Positions 31,220 through 43,857 are shown, counted from the stretch's first letter. The stretch: DNA of 64,000 nt from Podaxis mareebaensis (GCA_018524725.1 JAEUWP010000436.1:62001-126000); one strand, 5' to 3'. A program made the numbers and translations. Notes: generated by a model from the sequence alone, not told the origin.

Positions 31220-34200
31220 ATGTCTGCCAGACGGCAGGGTTCTACAACTTCACTCTCTCAATTCGCTCGCTCAGGTTCTCCTCTCGGTCAGCACGGATCC
31301 CTCGACTTTTGCAACTCGTTCTGGGGCTTCAAGGATCAAGGTTTTGATGTTCTGTCCAGGCGCATGAGGGGCGCCATCCATACGACGGAGGAGCTACGAA
31401 ATTTTTGGAAAGAGCGGTGAGCATCGCTTGTGCAATTTAGATGCAACCGTTCGGTCTCATACAGCAATGTTGGATTGGCTAATTAGTGCCGCCATTGAAG
31501 AGGATTATGCGAAACGAATGTCAAAGCTCGCGAAGCTTACCCTCGGCAAGGATGAAGTTGGGTATGTTGCCTGATCCTTCATAATATGCTCTGGATCTCC
31601 TCAGGACTATGTCCTCGCTTCGAGGGCAACAAGACTCCCAAGTTGGGAGAATGGCTTGTTTCGGGCGACCTCCGGGCAGGGTGGGGAATTCGCCCGTTCT
31701 CGACCAATGACTCATGAGCATGGGTGGTGTTACACAGACGCCAGCATCGCCGCCCCACTCCAATTCTATTGTTCATGGTTCTGACTATCTAATCTACAGT
31801 GACCTTCGGCGTTCGCTCGACACTGTTAAAGATGAGACTGATAAGCAAGCAACATTTCACATGACCCTTGCGCAGCAAATTCGCACCGAACTTGAAACTC
31901 CTTGTGCAGACTTCCTAGCCAAGCAACTGCATCATAAGAAGACCTACCTGGCGGGTATCGAAAAGCAATTTAAGGCGAAACAACTTCAGGAAGCACACGT
32001 GGACAAGGCGCGAGAGAAGTATGAACAGGATTGCATGAGGATCAACTCCTATACTGCTCAATCCTCCCTAGTCCAAGGGAAGGATTTGGAGAAGATCCAG
32101 TTGAAACTCGAACGAGCCAAGCAAACTGTGCAGACGAATGAACGCGAATTTGTCAACTTTACGAGGGCGTTCGAGACGACGGTGCAGAAGTGGGAGCGAG
32201 ACTGGAAGGCGTTTTGTGATGGGTGCCAGGATTTGGAGGAGGCCAGAATCGATTTTATGAAGGACAATATGTGGTCGTATGCCAATCTGGTCTCAACGGT
32301 CTGTGTGGCGGACGACGAGGTGTGTTTCAGTTTCTTTCAGCAACAGCAACAACGTGTATTCATGACCTTCTCAGTCGTGTGAGCGAGTCCGTGTGGCACT
32401 GGAACAGATGGAAACCGATCGTGAAATCGAAAACTTCGTCTCTGTTTATGGAACCGGATCGCAAATTCCTGACCCTCCTGCCTTTGTCAACTACCAGCTT
32501 CCCGATGCAACCCCCTCATCCTCTTCTCAACCCACTTACAGATATGCTAACTTCGGTCGCTCCTCCGCTAGAGACGTTCCGCTGCAACTTCACCGCAACA
32601 GCACCTACATACCCCCACCACAGCAGGATGAGGAACCGATCAATACAGCAGGTCGCGGTGCTGGCGGAGGCGGACCTGTACGCAGGACGGATACATTCTC
32701 AGAGCCTAATAACTTGGCCAGGCAGCCAACCCAACGTAATAGTCTTTACGGTGGACAGCAACAACAGCAGCCCTACGTCAATGGCAACGGATCGGGTCAC
32801 TCCCCTACACCCTCGCAGAATTACCAGAACTACAACGCTGCTACATCATCATCACCTGGAACACCATCTTCCAGCGTCCCTCTCCAACGCAAGCCTACCA
32901 ACGCACCCCAAACATCTCAAACCCAATCCTCCTACCGCTCATCCCTTGCTGCCCATGATCCCCTCGCTGAACCTATTGATCCCAGTGCCGAAACCTACAT
33001 CAAGGTCGGCAACCACGCCTACAGAGCAGATCCATCGAAGGACCCACAAGTTAATTCTGGCCCTAGTGGAAGTGGAAGCGGACCGGCGAGCCGGAATAAT
33101 GGAACACCATCATCCGCTTCGAAACAGAACGCCGTTGACCCTTTGCAGAAGCAACTCGAGGAACTTCAAAATGTGGTTTCGGCCTCCGGGAGCAGCAGGA
33201 GAAACACTGTGTATAGAGGCCAAGCCACAAACGCCGTCGGCGCTGGGCCAAGTGGTAGTGCCACTGCTGGACCCAGCCACACTAAGGGCGCGGATTCACT
33301 TTCGGTTGGCGCACCGCAGTCGTTGTCACCCCCTGCAACTTCGCCTTCGCCAGGTGCCTCTGGCAGTGGTTCGCAACCCGTCAGGGACTATAGGAACTCT
33401 GCTGAGCTCGTCGTCGGCGCCCCGCCGCCTGTTGCGTCTAGACCGGCATCTCCCAACCCACCCACTGCGAACTTTATGATACCCAAAAACACTGCCCCGC
33501 CTGCTGGAGGTGAAGTAGTGCAGGAGGTGTTGGCGGATTATCATCAGAGCCTGCCTGGAGAGCGGAAAGCTATCTCGGGGTCGACCAGCCGGAGAGGGAG
33601 CTTTATATCTCAGCATATGCAGAGTCCGTCTACCACGACGGCTGGTCCGAGTGGTAGTGGATTTGGACATGGGCATTCGTTGAGCATGGCCAGTCAGCAT
33701 GGACAGACGCTTGGGAGACCTCCGAGTGTTGGACATGCGGGTATTGGCGCACATGGTGGACACTCGAGGAGTAACAGTCCTCAGCCGCCTTCGAGAGGAC
33801 CGAGCCCTGGACTTGGGGAGATTGTGAATGTGAATAATATGACAGGCCAGCCTCCTCAACAACCGCAACAACAACGACAGTCGCAGTACCAACACCCACC
33901 GCAACCGCAACAACAACCGCAGCAGCAACAAAGGAATAGCGCGTACATCACGCCTCCGTCGGCAGGCACGCCCGTGCGTACGACGAGCCCGAATCCTGTG
34001 GGCATCGCGTTAGACCCGAGTGGGAGGGTGTCGCATGATGAAATGGCGCAGAGGTATCAGATGCAACAACAGCAACAGCAACAACCAAGGGGTCAGACAC
34101 CGTTGGGACACCAGCCACACCAACAGTCTTACGGCGGGGTCACGCAGCAGCAGCAACAACAACAGAACCAACAGAGACGGTCGAGTTACCTTGGGGGTGC

Positions 34201-35480
34201 TAATGCGTCTGGGCCTTCTCCAGCTTCGATGGCGCCTCCTGTTCAGCCTCTATATTCACCTGTGACACCTCCGCCGCCGCCGCCGCAGGCGATGAACATG
34301 TATCAGGTGCCGCCGCCTCCACAACAACAGCCACAGCAGGGGTACATGCAACCCGGACCGGGGGCTGGGCAACAGGGGATGTACGGCCAGTATACCCAGC
34401 AACCTTATCAGCAACATCCAGCACAACAACCGCAGCAGAGCGCCTACGCGGTGGTTAATGGACAACAGCAGAGGGCTGTCAGTGGAAATGGAGCGTACCC
34501 AAGTCAGGGTCAGAGTTCAAATTCATTGGCGGTAAGAGGGAGTGTGGTTGGTGGGGGAGGGTATAGAGCTGCGAGTCCGGTCGGGGTTGGCGTGGGCCAT
34601 ATTGGGAGGTCACCGAGTCCGCAACCGATGGCACAGCAGATGCCACCACACGTACAACAGGTACCGCAAGTTCAGCAAATGCAGATGCAGATGGGACATC
34701 AGCCGATGCAGCAGCAGCCACCCCAGCAGATGTCGGCGCAGGGGCAACAGATGCAGGTGCAGGGACGGTTCGCACAACATTCGCCGCAGCAGCAGATCGG
34801 ACAGACGACGGAAGATGGACAGCCGATTTTGTTCTATGGTGCGTTGACCCTTTCGCTTCTTTTTTCCCCTCGTTCTATCACTCTATTACGGGTTTTCGTT
34901 GGAGAAGTTCTGGGTTGGATCTGCAGAATTTCTGTTCGGGGAGGTTATAAGCATGATGGACAAGGGTGGACGGAGTTGACGCTGGTTGGTGATGCGTAGT
35001 ATCGCGGGTCGGTTGTTGTTCGCTTCGGGTGGTGTACGTTGTTCCGTGCACTATGGAGGTGATCTTTTCAATTCTCAGGGATGGTGAATTATGGGGAAAG
35101 GAAGAGAGATTGGCGCTCGTTTTCCCCGTTTTCTGCTTGGCGCCTACATATTTGTGGGCGTCCGGCGTTCTTTTGATGCTCCATTTACTCTTTGCGTGGA
35201 GCTGTGCCGCGACATTATGGTTTTCTCGAAAATTTTCTGCCCTTGTTTACTCCGGGAGTTTGGTGCTGACTTATCGCTGATCCGGGTTTTTTTCTATGTA
35301 GTGAAAGCATTGTATGATTACCAAGCGACGATCGACGAAGAATTCGATTTCCAGACGGGAGATATTATCGCTGTTACTGCGACGCCGGAGGACGGGTGGT
35401 GGAGTGGAGAGTTGCTGGACGAGGCGAGGAGACAGAGGGGACGGCATGTGTTCCCGAGTAATTTTGTTTGCTTGTTCTAA
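31220..35480 (+). CDS. hof1: F-BAR and SH3 domain cytokinesis protein
   Basis: Five exons (31220-31416, 31487-31561, 31800-32319, 32375-34838, 35302-35480) give 1144 aa; all phases agree. Residues about 20-300 are an F-BAR domain (FCNSFWGFKDQGFDVLSRRM, EEDYAKRMSKLAKL, LRRSLDTVKDETDKQA, RDWKAFCDGCQDLEEARI). Then come 700 disordered residues rich in Ser, Pro and Gln with long CAG/CAA glutamine tracts. The last 58 residues are an SH3 domain (VKALYDYQATIDEEFDFQTG, EDGWWSGEL, FPSNFVCLF). This is the layout of S. pombe Cdc15/Imp2 and yeast Hof1, which bend and anchor the plasma membrane at the contractile ring and septum. It is longer than Hof1, mostly in the linker. Introns 2 (238 nt) and 4 (463 nt) are unusually long for this genome. 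Confidence 0.9.
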
Positions 35481-36963
35481 GGCAAGATCATACCTGAAAA
35501 TACCTGAAATATCCTTGGAGAGGGGAGGAGTCGGGGAACGTCGGTGTTTGGTGTTATCTCATACCCTATTGTTTGCATTGCTATCCGCCGTTGAATTTGC
35601 TTATTGTTTTGCTGGCACTCTAGGAGCTCCATTCCACGTTACCCTCTCCTCTTCTTTTTGTTGACGATCTTCATTTTACGATACCATCTTGTTGGTTATG
35701 GACGCTCCTGGCTGCTGCGCTTTTTGTTGCTTGGTTCGCACTGATTGATTGCTACCCTGCTAGTACTTTTGTTTTTAGTACTTTTGTTTTTGGTCATAGC
35801 TATGCATGTTTCTGTATCATTGCCATTTATATACTCGAACATTAGAACGCTACTCTCCGGGGCGCCAGAGGCCGTCCGAAACAAAGAAGCTCAAGTATTT
35901 CTGACGATTCATGCTCGATATGTTCGGCGGTTTGATCGACTGTGCATGCGTAGAAATAGTGCCCGACGGTGGTTTGCGTAGTCTAAGAATGGTTCCCGAC
36001 GGTGATCATGCTTACGAGTCACGGTACTTTCTGGGCCCAAGATGCTCCAGATGTGGCATAGTGCGTTGTAATCTATCAGTTGCATGATGTTGTTTCGTGT
36101 TGTGTTGGTAGTCTGTATCAGTAATGCATCATGGTGATATAGAAGCGATAAAACTGAATTGGTATGGGACGGCCGGTGTCTATACGTATACGTGTATGTA
36201 TGTGCGAGTGCCTAACCAAAGACGGGTCTATGACTGAGTGGGTACTTTGCTTGGACGTTTGGTGGCAGAGCATGAGACTGTTGGGAATGAATTGGTAGAC
36301 GGTCATGCGATAAACATATATGGATGGATGACACATCTTGGGAGAGGGTGTGGATGTCATGCGCGTAAGGGTCGGAGGGGAATTGTGTGTTCGGCGGCTG
36401 ACGAGCGTTGGGTGAGGTCATTGGGTCAGAAACGGGACGTGGATGTCGTTGTGTAGGTACTCGTCTCGGCGTGTTCTTTTGCGGCGGGGCTGTGATTCTG
36501 TGATTTTGGTCTCGTGATATTTTGATGGGCTAGTGTCTTCTTAACAATGACAGACATGTGCGTGTTTGTACCGCCTCCAACGGGTACTTATACCACGACC
36601 CGACCTCACGCCTTGGAGAATCCATCCAACACCTACCGCCCAGCCGACTTGGTTTATAGACGGCTAGTTCATATCAGCCGTACGCCTCGGGTTTTCAGAG
36701 ACAGAGTACGTCAGTGAGCAAGAGATATTCGGCTTGAGTCTGAACCCTGATGTTCATTTTATCTATATTCAGATCTGAGGCACCTTCTTAGGCGCTTACC
36801 GCATCCCCCCGCATCTACCAGTCCGCTCGGATATTCTGTTGCCGCGTACCTATATAATCCTCCCCGGCACGAACTGCTCTTATCCCAGTCTCCCTTCCCA
36901 TCAAAACCCCCCACCCCATCTTACCCTCGTCCCCCTCAACCGCAACCACTTAACTCCAGCACT
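35481..36963. other. Intergenic, 1.5 kb
   Basis: Contains the 3' flank of the F-BAR gene with a tandem TAGTACTTTTGTTTTT pair at about 35760-35791, and no supported coding sequence. A CCTATATAATCC at about 36846 is a good TATA box for the short frame that starts at 36964. Confidence 0.5.
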
Positions 36964-37179
36964 ATGCGAGCTACCGTATCTCTCTATGAACACCCAGTCC
37001 TCTCCGACTCGGACATCTGGTCGTCAGGTCCCGCGAGCTCTAAGAGCGGCCGGACCTGCGTCGTCCTCGGTGTTCTTTCCATTGCTGCGGCTTCGACCAT
37101 CGCCGCAGTACAGTATACCGGGCTCGCGCCGTCATTGCAGGCAAGGTGGGTTTCGATTTTCTTCCCCACCCCGCGGTGA
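36964..37179 (+). CDS. Possible small single-span membrane protein
   Basis: An open frame of 71 codons preceded by a TATATAAT element about 115 nt upstream and a CT-rich leader. It codes for an N-terminal polar part (SLYEHPVLSDSDIWSSG) and one hydrophobic segment (VVLGVLSIAAASTIAAVQYT). A GT donor at about 37147 could replace the last dozen codons. The evidence is context only; there is no family resemblance. Confidence 0.33.
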   Translation: MRATVSLYEHPVLSDSDIWSSGPASSKSGRTCVVLGVLSIAAASTIAAVQYTGLAPSLQARWVSIFFPTPR

Positions 37180-39255
37180 TACACGGTGCCCCTCCCTTCC
37201 GATATGGTTGTGGTTCCGAGGCTCGCGCATACCTATCTCTCCCACCCCCCTTTGGCGTCCGTGGCCCATAGGTGGTTTTATCCCCCCGCTGTTGAGTTGT
37301 TGTGCAGAGGCTGATTGTTTGGGTAGTTTGGTGTTGAGTCAGTGGCTATGATGCGGCCCCGTTGAACGACATCGAGTCACTCCCCTCGTTCTCTCGCTCA
37401 GCTCGTTTCTTGCCTTCGTCACTTTGCCCTTGTCCTGCTTTTCACGTGTACTTCTACCACTTCCCTTCACGACCATTGTTGTACTATCCTCACAATTGTC
37501 AACGCCACATTACGATCCAACCCCCACATTCCTCACATACGACCACCCACCCACGGATATATGCGCAACTGAATGGACGAATGACCCGTCTAGCGTCCAT
37601 CGGTACGGATTTCATGGACACCCCGGATCCGCCACATTGCATATCCGACACTTCCATTCTTCTTACATTCAACCTGTCCAAATCTTCCACGTCCATCTCT
37701 TCTCTCGTCGCCCCGGTGTCATCCACAGCCCCCTCAAACATGTCGGTTGTCACTGGTGTCACTGCATTGACTCGGACCGGTGTATGGCAGCGGGCGCTAC
37801 GTGCGCACTCCCGTGATAATCGATCGACGACGTGGCCTTGGCTGATACATTCGCTATGTATCCGGGATGATGCGTGATACGGATTGGTTGTACTGAAAGA
37901 AGGATGGTTGATGGGGGTATTTCGGTGTTTCTATCTTTGGGTCCGGTTGTCCTCGGACACTCCACTGCTTGTCGGTTTGTGCAAGTCCCCGAGTCCCTCG
38001 TTCTATCCTTGTTCATTGCGATCTCGGCCTCTATTTTTCAACTGTTGTACCAGCAACAAGCGATTTCTTTAGTCTACTTCCTTACTTCACAAGCTTTTCC
38101 TTCCTTGTGTACCTGTAGCCTCCGCTCGATCTCATCTTCTCAGTAGCTCGCATCTATTCCTCTCTTTCTCCTCTCTTTTTCTTTGCTTAATACTAGTAGT
38201 TTCTTGTAGTTCAAGTAAGTAGTTAATACGCGCTCCCACTTATTGATCTGGCTTGGTTTTGATTTTACGTTTTGGATTAAGGTTTGAGTTGGGCATATGA
38301 GTAAGGTTTTTGGGTGGGTAGGTTGAGTATGTGCTCCTCCGAGGCACTGGAAGCAGTCACGTCAAAGTTTCCGAAGGATAGTTGCGTGTGCCTCGAGACG
38401 TTCGGGCCTGCTCTGGGTGTGGATGAAAAGCATGCTTTCCAGAGCTCCGCGGAGCAGCAAGTCGGTGCATTCGACTTTGGGAATTCAACGGGCATGGAAT
38501 TCAGAAGCGCATGTGCTCATGCGCTCGCGGCGTGCTAGACTCGAGGTCTGTGGTTCTACAATCAACGGTCTTTGCTGTTTGTGCTGTTTGTGGTTAGGTT
38601 ATCGATTTAGAGGGAGTGCACTCATATTAAATGCCGGGCGTTGGATGCTGAATGGTCTTAACCTAGGTTTGTGTACTTTGATTCGCTCGAGGCTTTGTTT
38701 CGTGTTTTCAGGCTTGTGTGGTTTGCGTCATTTATTCGTCATGGGATAACTCTGGTTGGGATGGGAGGGTGGTTTTGACGTAAAGATAATCGGGAAGTTG
38801 TTTGGGTGGTTGGGTGGTTTGAATGGTAAAGCGTGCGTGTGGGATCTTGATTTTGTGCGTGGGTGGTAGCAATCGACGATTAATTGGGTTCGGAGTTTTG
38901 TTGTTCTGCTTGGGTGGGTTGCGGACTTGAGGGGACGGACTCTTTCGAAATACTGGGTTCAGTTGAACGCAGGACACCGCATGACCAGTGAACAAAGGAT
39001 CTACACCTCCCTGAAGTCAATTGACTCCACTCCTACCCCTGATTTTTTTTCTGTTAGGGGATGAGCAGCATACAGTGGTATTGGATTCGTAGAGGTGAAC
39101 GTTGATGGTATTGAGAATTCATTGGTGAGTCACTGGATAAGTCATAACTGACGAAGGGGGTCTGGGTGGTGTAGCATCAAAGGTATCTTCTATTGCACAC
39201 GCAGAGCAGTGAGGGGGAAAAGCAGGTAGCATGAAAAACAATGATAGTGGTGTTG
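37180..39255. other. Long intergenic or leader region, 2 kb
   Basis: Pyrimidine-rich stretches on the plus strand (about 37370-37560 and 38090-38190) look like fungal promoter or leader DNA. One open frame (37609-37877, Ser/Thr-rich) has no domain text or convincing introns. The region may hold an untranslated leader or a non-coding transcript. Nothing firmer can be said. Confidence 0.4.
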
Positions 39256-39964
39256 TTACATCTGTTGTATCTTCTGCTGCACGCGCTCTTTGACTGTCTG
39301 GTATGCGTTGAGGATCGTTTGTTCGTTGATGACAATTTCGGTCGTGTCGGGGCGTGGTCGGCTGACACGTGAGGCGATGGCTGCGGCGTCTGTTTCCACA
39401 ATGATTCTACAAGTGTAAGTAATGAGAGTATGGTGCAGTTAGAATTTGAGGTCAAGTGATGAAGGGGATGGCGCACCCGTCATCAACGGTTTCATCTAGA
39501 CAGAGCAATACAAGATCCAGGCTTTCTAACACTGCCCGTTTTTCGAGAGAGTTTCTTAGAAGCATGGACAGTGCGTCGGTGAGTGATGTGAGAGCGGCTG
39601 AAAGCATGAGCTCGTTCTCGGTTGGACCGGCGATGAAGTAGAGTATGAGATCCAGCGAGTGTTTGTACACTGCTAGATGGGAGTCGTAGAGGATAATGTC
39701 ACCTATTAACACAGCGTCAATATCCGTTTTCACGCATTCGTATGTTTTCTGGAGTATTTTGGAGAGATAGAACGAGAGCTTACCCCCAGCCTTTTTGGTC
39801 TTCTGCCATAATCCCTTTTCAAAGGCCTTTTGCTCTTTGAGGGTGAGGAACTCTTTGGACTCGCCGTTCGGGTGACTTTTCGGGCGATAGTACTTTGCAA
39901 GGACGCGATTTCCCTCTGAGTCGAGGATGACAAAGGCCTGGATGCTATAGAGGGAGAGGTTCAT
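39256..39964 (-). CDS. RET3: Coatomer subunit zeta
   Basis: Three exons on the minus strand (39784-39964, 39477-39702, 39256-39406) give 185 aa, the usual size of the family. The longin-type fold is evident: LYSIQAFVILDSEGNRVLAK at the start, KAFEKGLWQKTKK, then after the first intron GDIILYDSHLAVYKHSLDL, LYFIAGPTENELMLSAALTS and LDLVLLCLDETVDDG. The end is a helical TILNAYQTVKERVQQKIQQM. Zeta-COP pairs with gamma-COP in the F-subcomplex of COPI coats and works in Golgi-to-ER retrieval. The start is set by homology: an in-frame ATG further upstream would add 16 residues not found in the family. Confidence 0.93.
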
Positions 39965-40073
39965 GGTGGGTGTGGAAATGGGATCACTGGGATCAGCCGC
40001 GTCGTGGCACATATTTGATCACGCTTACCGCTCATCATTCCATCATTAATCATTCTTCCCCTTTCTTATGACC
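39965..40073. promoter_or_regulatory. Bidirectional promoter of RET3 and the NIF3-like gene
   Basis: Only 109 nt separate the two divergent start codons, so both genes must share control DNA here. There is no TATA box. Two CATCATTC/CATTAATCATTC-like repeats are present. Confidence 0.5.
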
Positions 40074-40553
40074 ATGGCTCTCTCGCGCTTCAAATTGGTC
40101 TTTTTTGTTCCAAAAGAAAGCACCAAGACTGTTCTTGAACGCCTTTTCGGAAAGTTTCCGAACGAGTTGGGAAAGATTGGCAACTACGAGCAGTGTGCAT
40201 TTGTCCAACGCGGAATTGGTCCTCTTCCGCTGTGAACTTGTGCTTCGCGAAGAGATTTCTGATACAAAATGCTGTGCACAACAGGGCAGTTCAAGCCGGT
40301 GGACGGCGCGAACCCTGCTATTGGTTCGGTCGGTGCTTTGGAATATGTTGAAGAGGATAGGGTGGAGATCACGCTGGTTGATAGGAAGGGGGCAGGAGAG
40401 ACTGTCAGGGATGCAGTAAAGGAGCTAAAGTCTGTCAGTGTCAATCTTTCGTTGTGGTTGCTCTAGTTCCGGGTTCTCATATGTGATGTTTACTCTTAGG
40501 TTCATCCATATGAAGAGGTTGCCTATGATGTATATAAGCTAGAAGACCTCTGA
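40074..40553 (+). CDS. NIF3/CutA-like small domain protein
   Basis: Three exons (40074-40218, 40285-40433, 40500-40553) give 115 aa. An in-frame ATG at 40068 would add two residues; the one at 40074 has the better ACCATGG context. The fold is a single alpha/beta domain: [58 protein letters not shown], and the C-terminal [17 protein letters not shown]. The GQF-P and HPYEEPAY-type signatures are those of the insert domain of the YqfO/NIF3 family, which occurs in fungi as a stand-alone protein. The molecular role of the stand-alone form is not established. Confidence 0.8.
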
Positions 40554-40956
40554 TGTCAACTGTCACGTTCAAAAAGCTCAGATATTTTGCGCCTTGGGAG
40601 ACATCATGGATCATGGATCCTTGCTGCGCTACCTGTTGATGTGATGTTGGGCAGCATCTCTCCTTCCATTGTTAGGCACTTGGTTGCGTCCCTTGGCATA
40701 AACTGGGCGCAGGATCCCACAAACAGGCTGCTCCACATGGCTGCTGTGTTCTATTTTTGTCCTTCATATTTTCTGGGAAGATCCCTGTCGCGGGGCATAA
40801 GCCGTTCGTCCGATCAGCGCCAGTGCTTATAATCCCGTGTGTGGGCGTGCAGGAACCACTTCAACCCGGAAACCTTCGCGTCCCTACTCGCTCCCTCCTA
40901 TCATCTCCGTTGGCTGATCCCTTAAACCCTGACTAGACTGACGAGTTGCTTGTAGA
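40554..40956. other. Intergenic, 400 nt
   Basis: Spacer and promoter for the phosphoesterase gene. No TATA box stands out and no other feature is seen. Confidence 0.45.
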
Positions 40957-43857
40957 ATGAGGTTTTCGTGGTTCTCGTTCTTGGGCTTGGCCCTTCCAGG
41001 ACTCCTTGTTGAAGCATGTGGTGGGCATAGTCACGCTCGACGGGATGGACACAGCGACAGCCATGCACACGGACACCACATAGCACCACCAAACCAACCT
41101 CTCACCCCTCCCTCCCGGCCGCTCGAGTGGGGCGACATCAACTTCATTCACACGACCGATAGTCATGGATGGCTGTTGGGTCACCAAAAGACGTCGTTCC
41201 CCGAGCCAAACTACAGGTGAGTTTCCCGTGTTGGAAGCGTGGATTGTGAAGGAGGCGTATTGATGAGCTGTGCACAGTGGGACTTTGGGCGACTTCGCGT
41301 CGTTTGTGACTCACATGAAAGAAATCGCTGATGTGAGTTTGGACTGAAGAGACGGTCGATGGAGATTCCTGAATTTGATTGATAGAGAAAAGGCGTGGAT
41401 CTTTTGTTGGTTGATAGTGGTGACTTGCACGATGGTGCGTCCAAACCTTCCGCAATCTTGCTTAGCACTGGGACTGATGATGCTGGAATAGGTACTGGTC
41501 TTACCGATGGCTTCCCACCTGGCGGAGTCGATGCTCATGATGTATGATTTTGGAATCCTCTCTCCAAGCCCTCAAAGATCTCATTAGGTCGTCAGGCCAA
41601 TGAATTCGTCAAAATGCTCCCTTACGACGTGATGGCCATTGGAAAGTGAGCTCATTCACGCGTTTCTTTCTCTACCCAAATCTCATCTCGTAAATTTACG
41701 CGACAGCCACGAGCTATACATTTACAACAACACGCTGGACATGTCAGTGCCACATCCGATGGCTACCAAAGTGGCAGGCATATTGACGTTGGTCGTTCAA
41801 CAGGCATCAAAACTTTGCACCAGCATTGAAGGGGCGCTACCTGTCCTCTAACGTCAATATTACCATCATTGGTGATGATGGTAACCCCGTTACCCGTCCA
41901 GTTGGAGGTCTGTTCTGCATCGTTACTGCATATTTGTCCCTTGACCGACGTTGATACTAAGAACGATTCACAAAGTTCAAGACCAAACAGTATGTCTTCG
42001 ATGCTAATTATATCTAGGTCAAGCCGCTGAGTCATGGTTCTTTGGTATATAGTGGTCGCAAAATCACTGCGTTCGGAGTTTTGTTCGACTTTGATGATAA
42101 CGACGAGAATACGACTGTGCAAAAGGTGGCGGATATGGTCAATGAAACATGGGTGCGTACAATATCGTGATATGATGAGTTGCCACTTCTTCGTCTGATC
42201 TCGTTCGTAGTTCAAAGAAGCAATCCAAGAGGAACCTGATGTGTTCCTGCTTGTTGGGTGAGTATTGGTTGCCTAGAGCCCATTTGACATCTGACGGTGT
42301 CGTCAGCCATATGCCAGTCGCCCGTGATAATTGTATGCATATTTTGGTTTTCCGCAATTTAGATCCCGAGTTAATGATGGTTGTTACTAGGGCCTTTGGT
42401 TTTCAATGCGGTTCGCGCAGTTCACAAGACCACGCCCATCGTTATTCTTGGAGGTAAGTTCGGGCCTCGATTTGGAAGGTTATTCCATCTGAATTCCTTC
42501 GTCTTAGGACACACGCATATTCGTGATTGCGGTTAGTACATTCAACCACTTATCTGCTGGAGGTGCTTGCTAAGCCCTGAATGTAGTGCAACTCGACGGC
42601 AGGTCAATGTCCCTGGAGAGTGGACGGTATATGGAAACAGTCGGTACGACACTTCCAGCGATCTTGACGTTGATAAAACTATACTCATTATTTCTTCAAT
42701 AGGCTGGTTGAGTACGTACCCCTGTCTCTGTAGTCACTTCCATTTTCGAATTTAGGGCCTCTACAGGTGCCAAGTTGGACAAGAAGGGCAACACAAAGGA
42801 TATCCAGTTCAGCAGGAGATACCTCGACACAAACCGTGTCACCTACGAAGTATGCCTACCCCTTGAAGATCTCTTCATAGCTAATGATATCCTCCACAGT
42901 ATCATACTCAAAAGAACGACAATAACTTCGATACCTCATTGGGCCAAAGGATCACTCAGGGCCTGAAGGAGCTTAGCGACCGATTCGACTTGAACTTTGT
43001 GTTTGGTACTGCCCCACAAGACTACCTCCTTTTCCAGTACGTTCTAGTGGACCCATGCTTTCCTAAAGCTTGTGCTGACAACCAACGAAAAGAGTACCCT
43101 TCCCTGCAAACAATTCCCTCCTCTCCCTCTTTATTGGCGAGGCCGTCCCTGTCGCCCTTAAACTTAATAACTCCCAAGCCTCCAAACCTGCACTTTTCCT
43201 GATCAACTCTGGTGCCATGCGATTCGACCTTTATTCCGGTCCATTTACGCGTGACGACCAGTTCACAGTTTCGCCTTTTGTCGATTCTTTCTTTTACCTT
43301 CCGGACGTTCCGCTCTCGCTGGCTACCGCGACTGTAGATGCGTTGAATAATGCTGGTGCGAATGAGCGTCGATCGGAGGAAGGTGGCTTGGTGGGGCAGT
43401 ATTATGATGCGGTGGAGAAGTATACGAAGGGAGATGTTGAGAAAATTTTCAGGGGGTGGTTGCAGAAGATGAATAATATGGGTGGGATTGAAAAGAGGGC
43501 GATGGCGAATTTGACACTGGGATATGTTACACAAGATGTGCGTTTGTTTCATATACTGATGTTCCTTCAGCAGCTGACTTGCTTTTATAGGCTTGCCCAG
43601 GTATTGGTGATGATACCCCGCACGCGCCCGTTCCCTTCTTCGAGCCTCCGGATTTCGTCTCGTCCGACCCGCCGGCTGGCATTTCGAACGACACGTTGAT
43701 TGATTTCGTGTTTGTTGATTTTATCGAGAAACAGGTGCTACAGATTGTGAATGGGTTGCAGAGTGACAAGGTTTATAACACGAGTGATGTGTTGACGTAT
43801 TCGGATGTGAAGTCGAATACTGCGTTGGGAATTTTTGCACAGGAGGCGTGGAATTGA
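40957..43857 (+). CDS. Secreted calcineurin-like phosphoesterase / 5'-nucleotidase
   Basis: At least a dozen exons; the first is 40957-41216 and the stop is at 43855-43857. The first 20 residues are a signal peptide ([18 protein letters not shown]) followed by a His-rich stretch. All metallophosphatase metal-binding blocks are present in order and are brought into frame by splicing: [23 protein letters not shown], the GNHE motif (created across the intron after about 41648), [10 protein letters not shown] and GGHTHIRDC. This is the UshA/5'-nucleotidase branch; the later exons ([28 protein letters not shown]) correspond to the 5'-nucleotidase C-terminal domain. A yeast relative is the protein of YHR202W. 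It would act on nucleotides or other phosphoesters in the vacuole, wall or medium. Some middle splice sites are uncertain. Confidence 0.83.

Noticed and set aside
31562..31799. Extra exon inside the 238-nt intron of the F-BAR gene
   Set aside because: Direct joining gives DEVG-DLRRSLDTV, which matches F-BAR text without a gap. No inner exon keeps phase.
33326..33931. Minus-strand Arg/Leu-rich frame in the F-BAR gene
   Set aside because: Antisense of the low-complexity linker; no start context or family text.
37362..37877. Ser/Thr-rich plus-strand frame
   Set aside because: Starts within pyrimidine-rich leader-like DNA and reads as composition rather than protein. Mentioned only as part of the gap.
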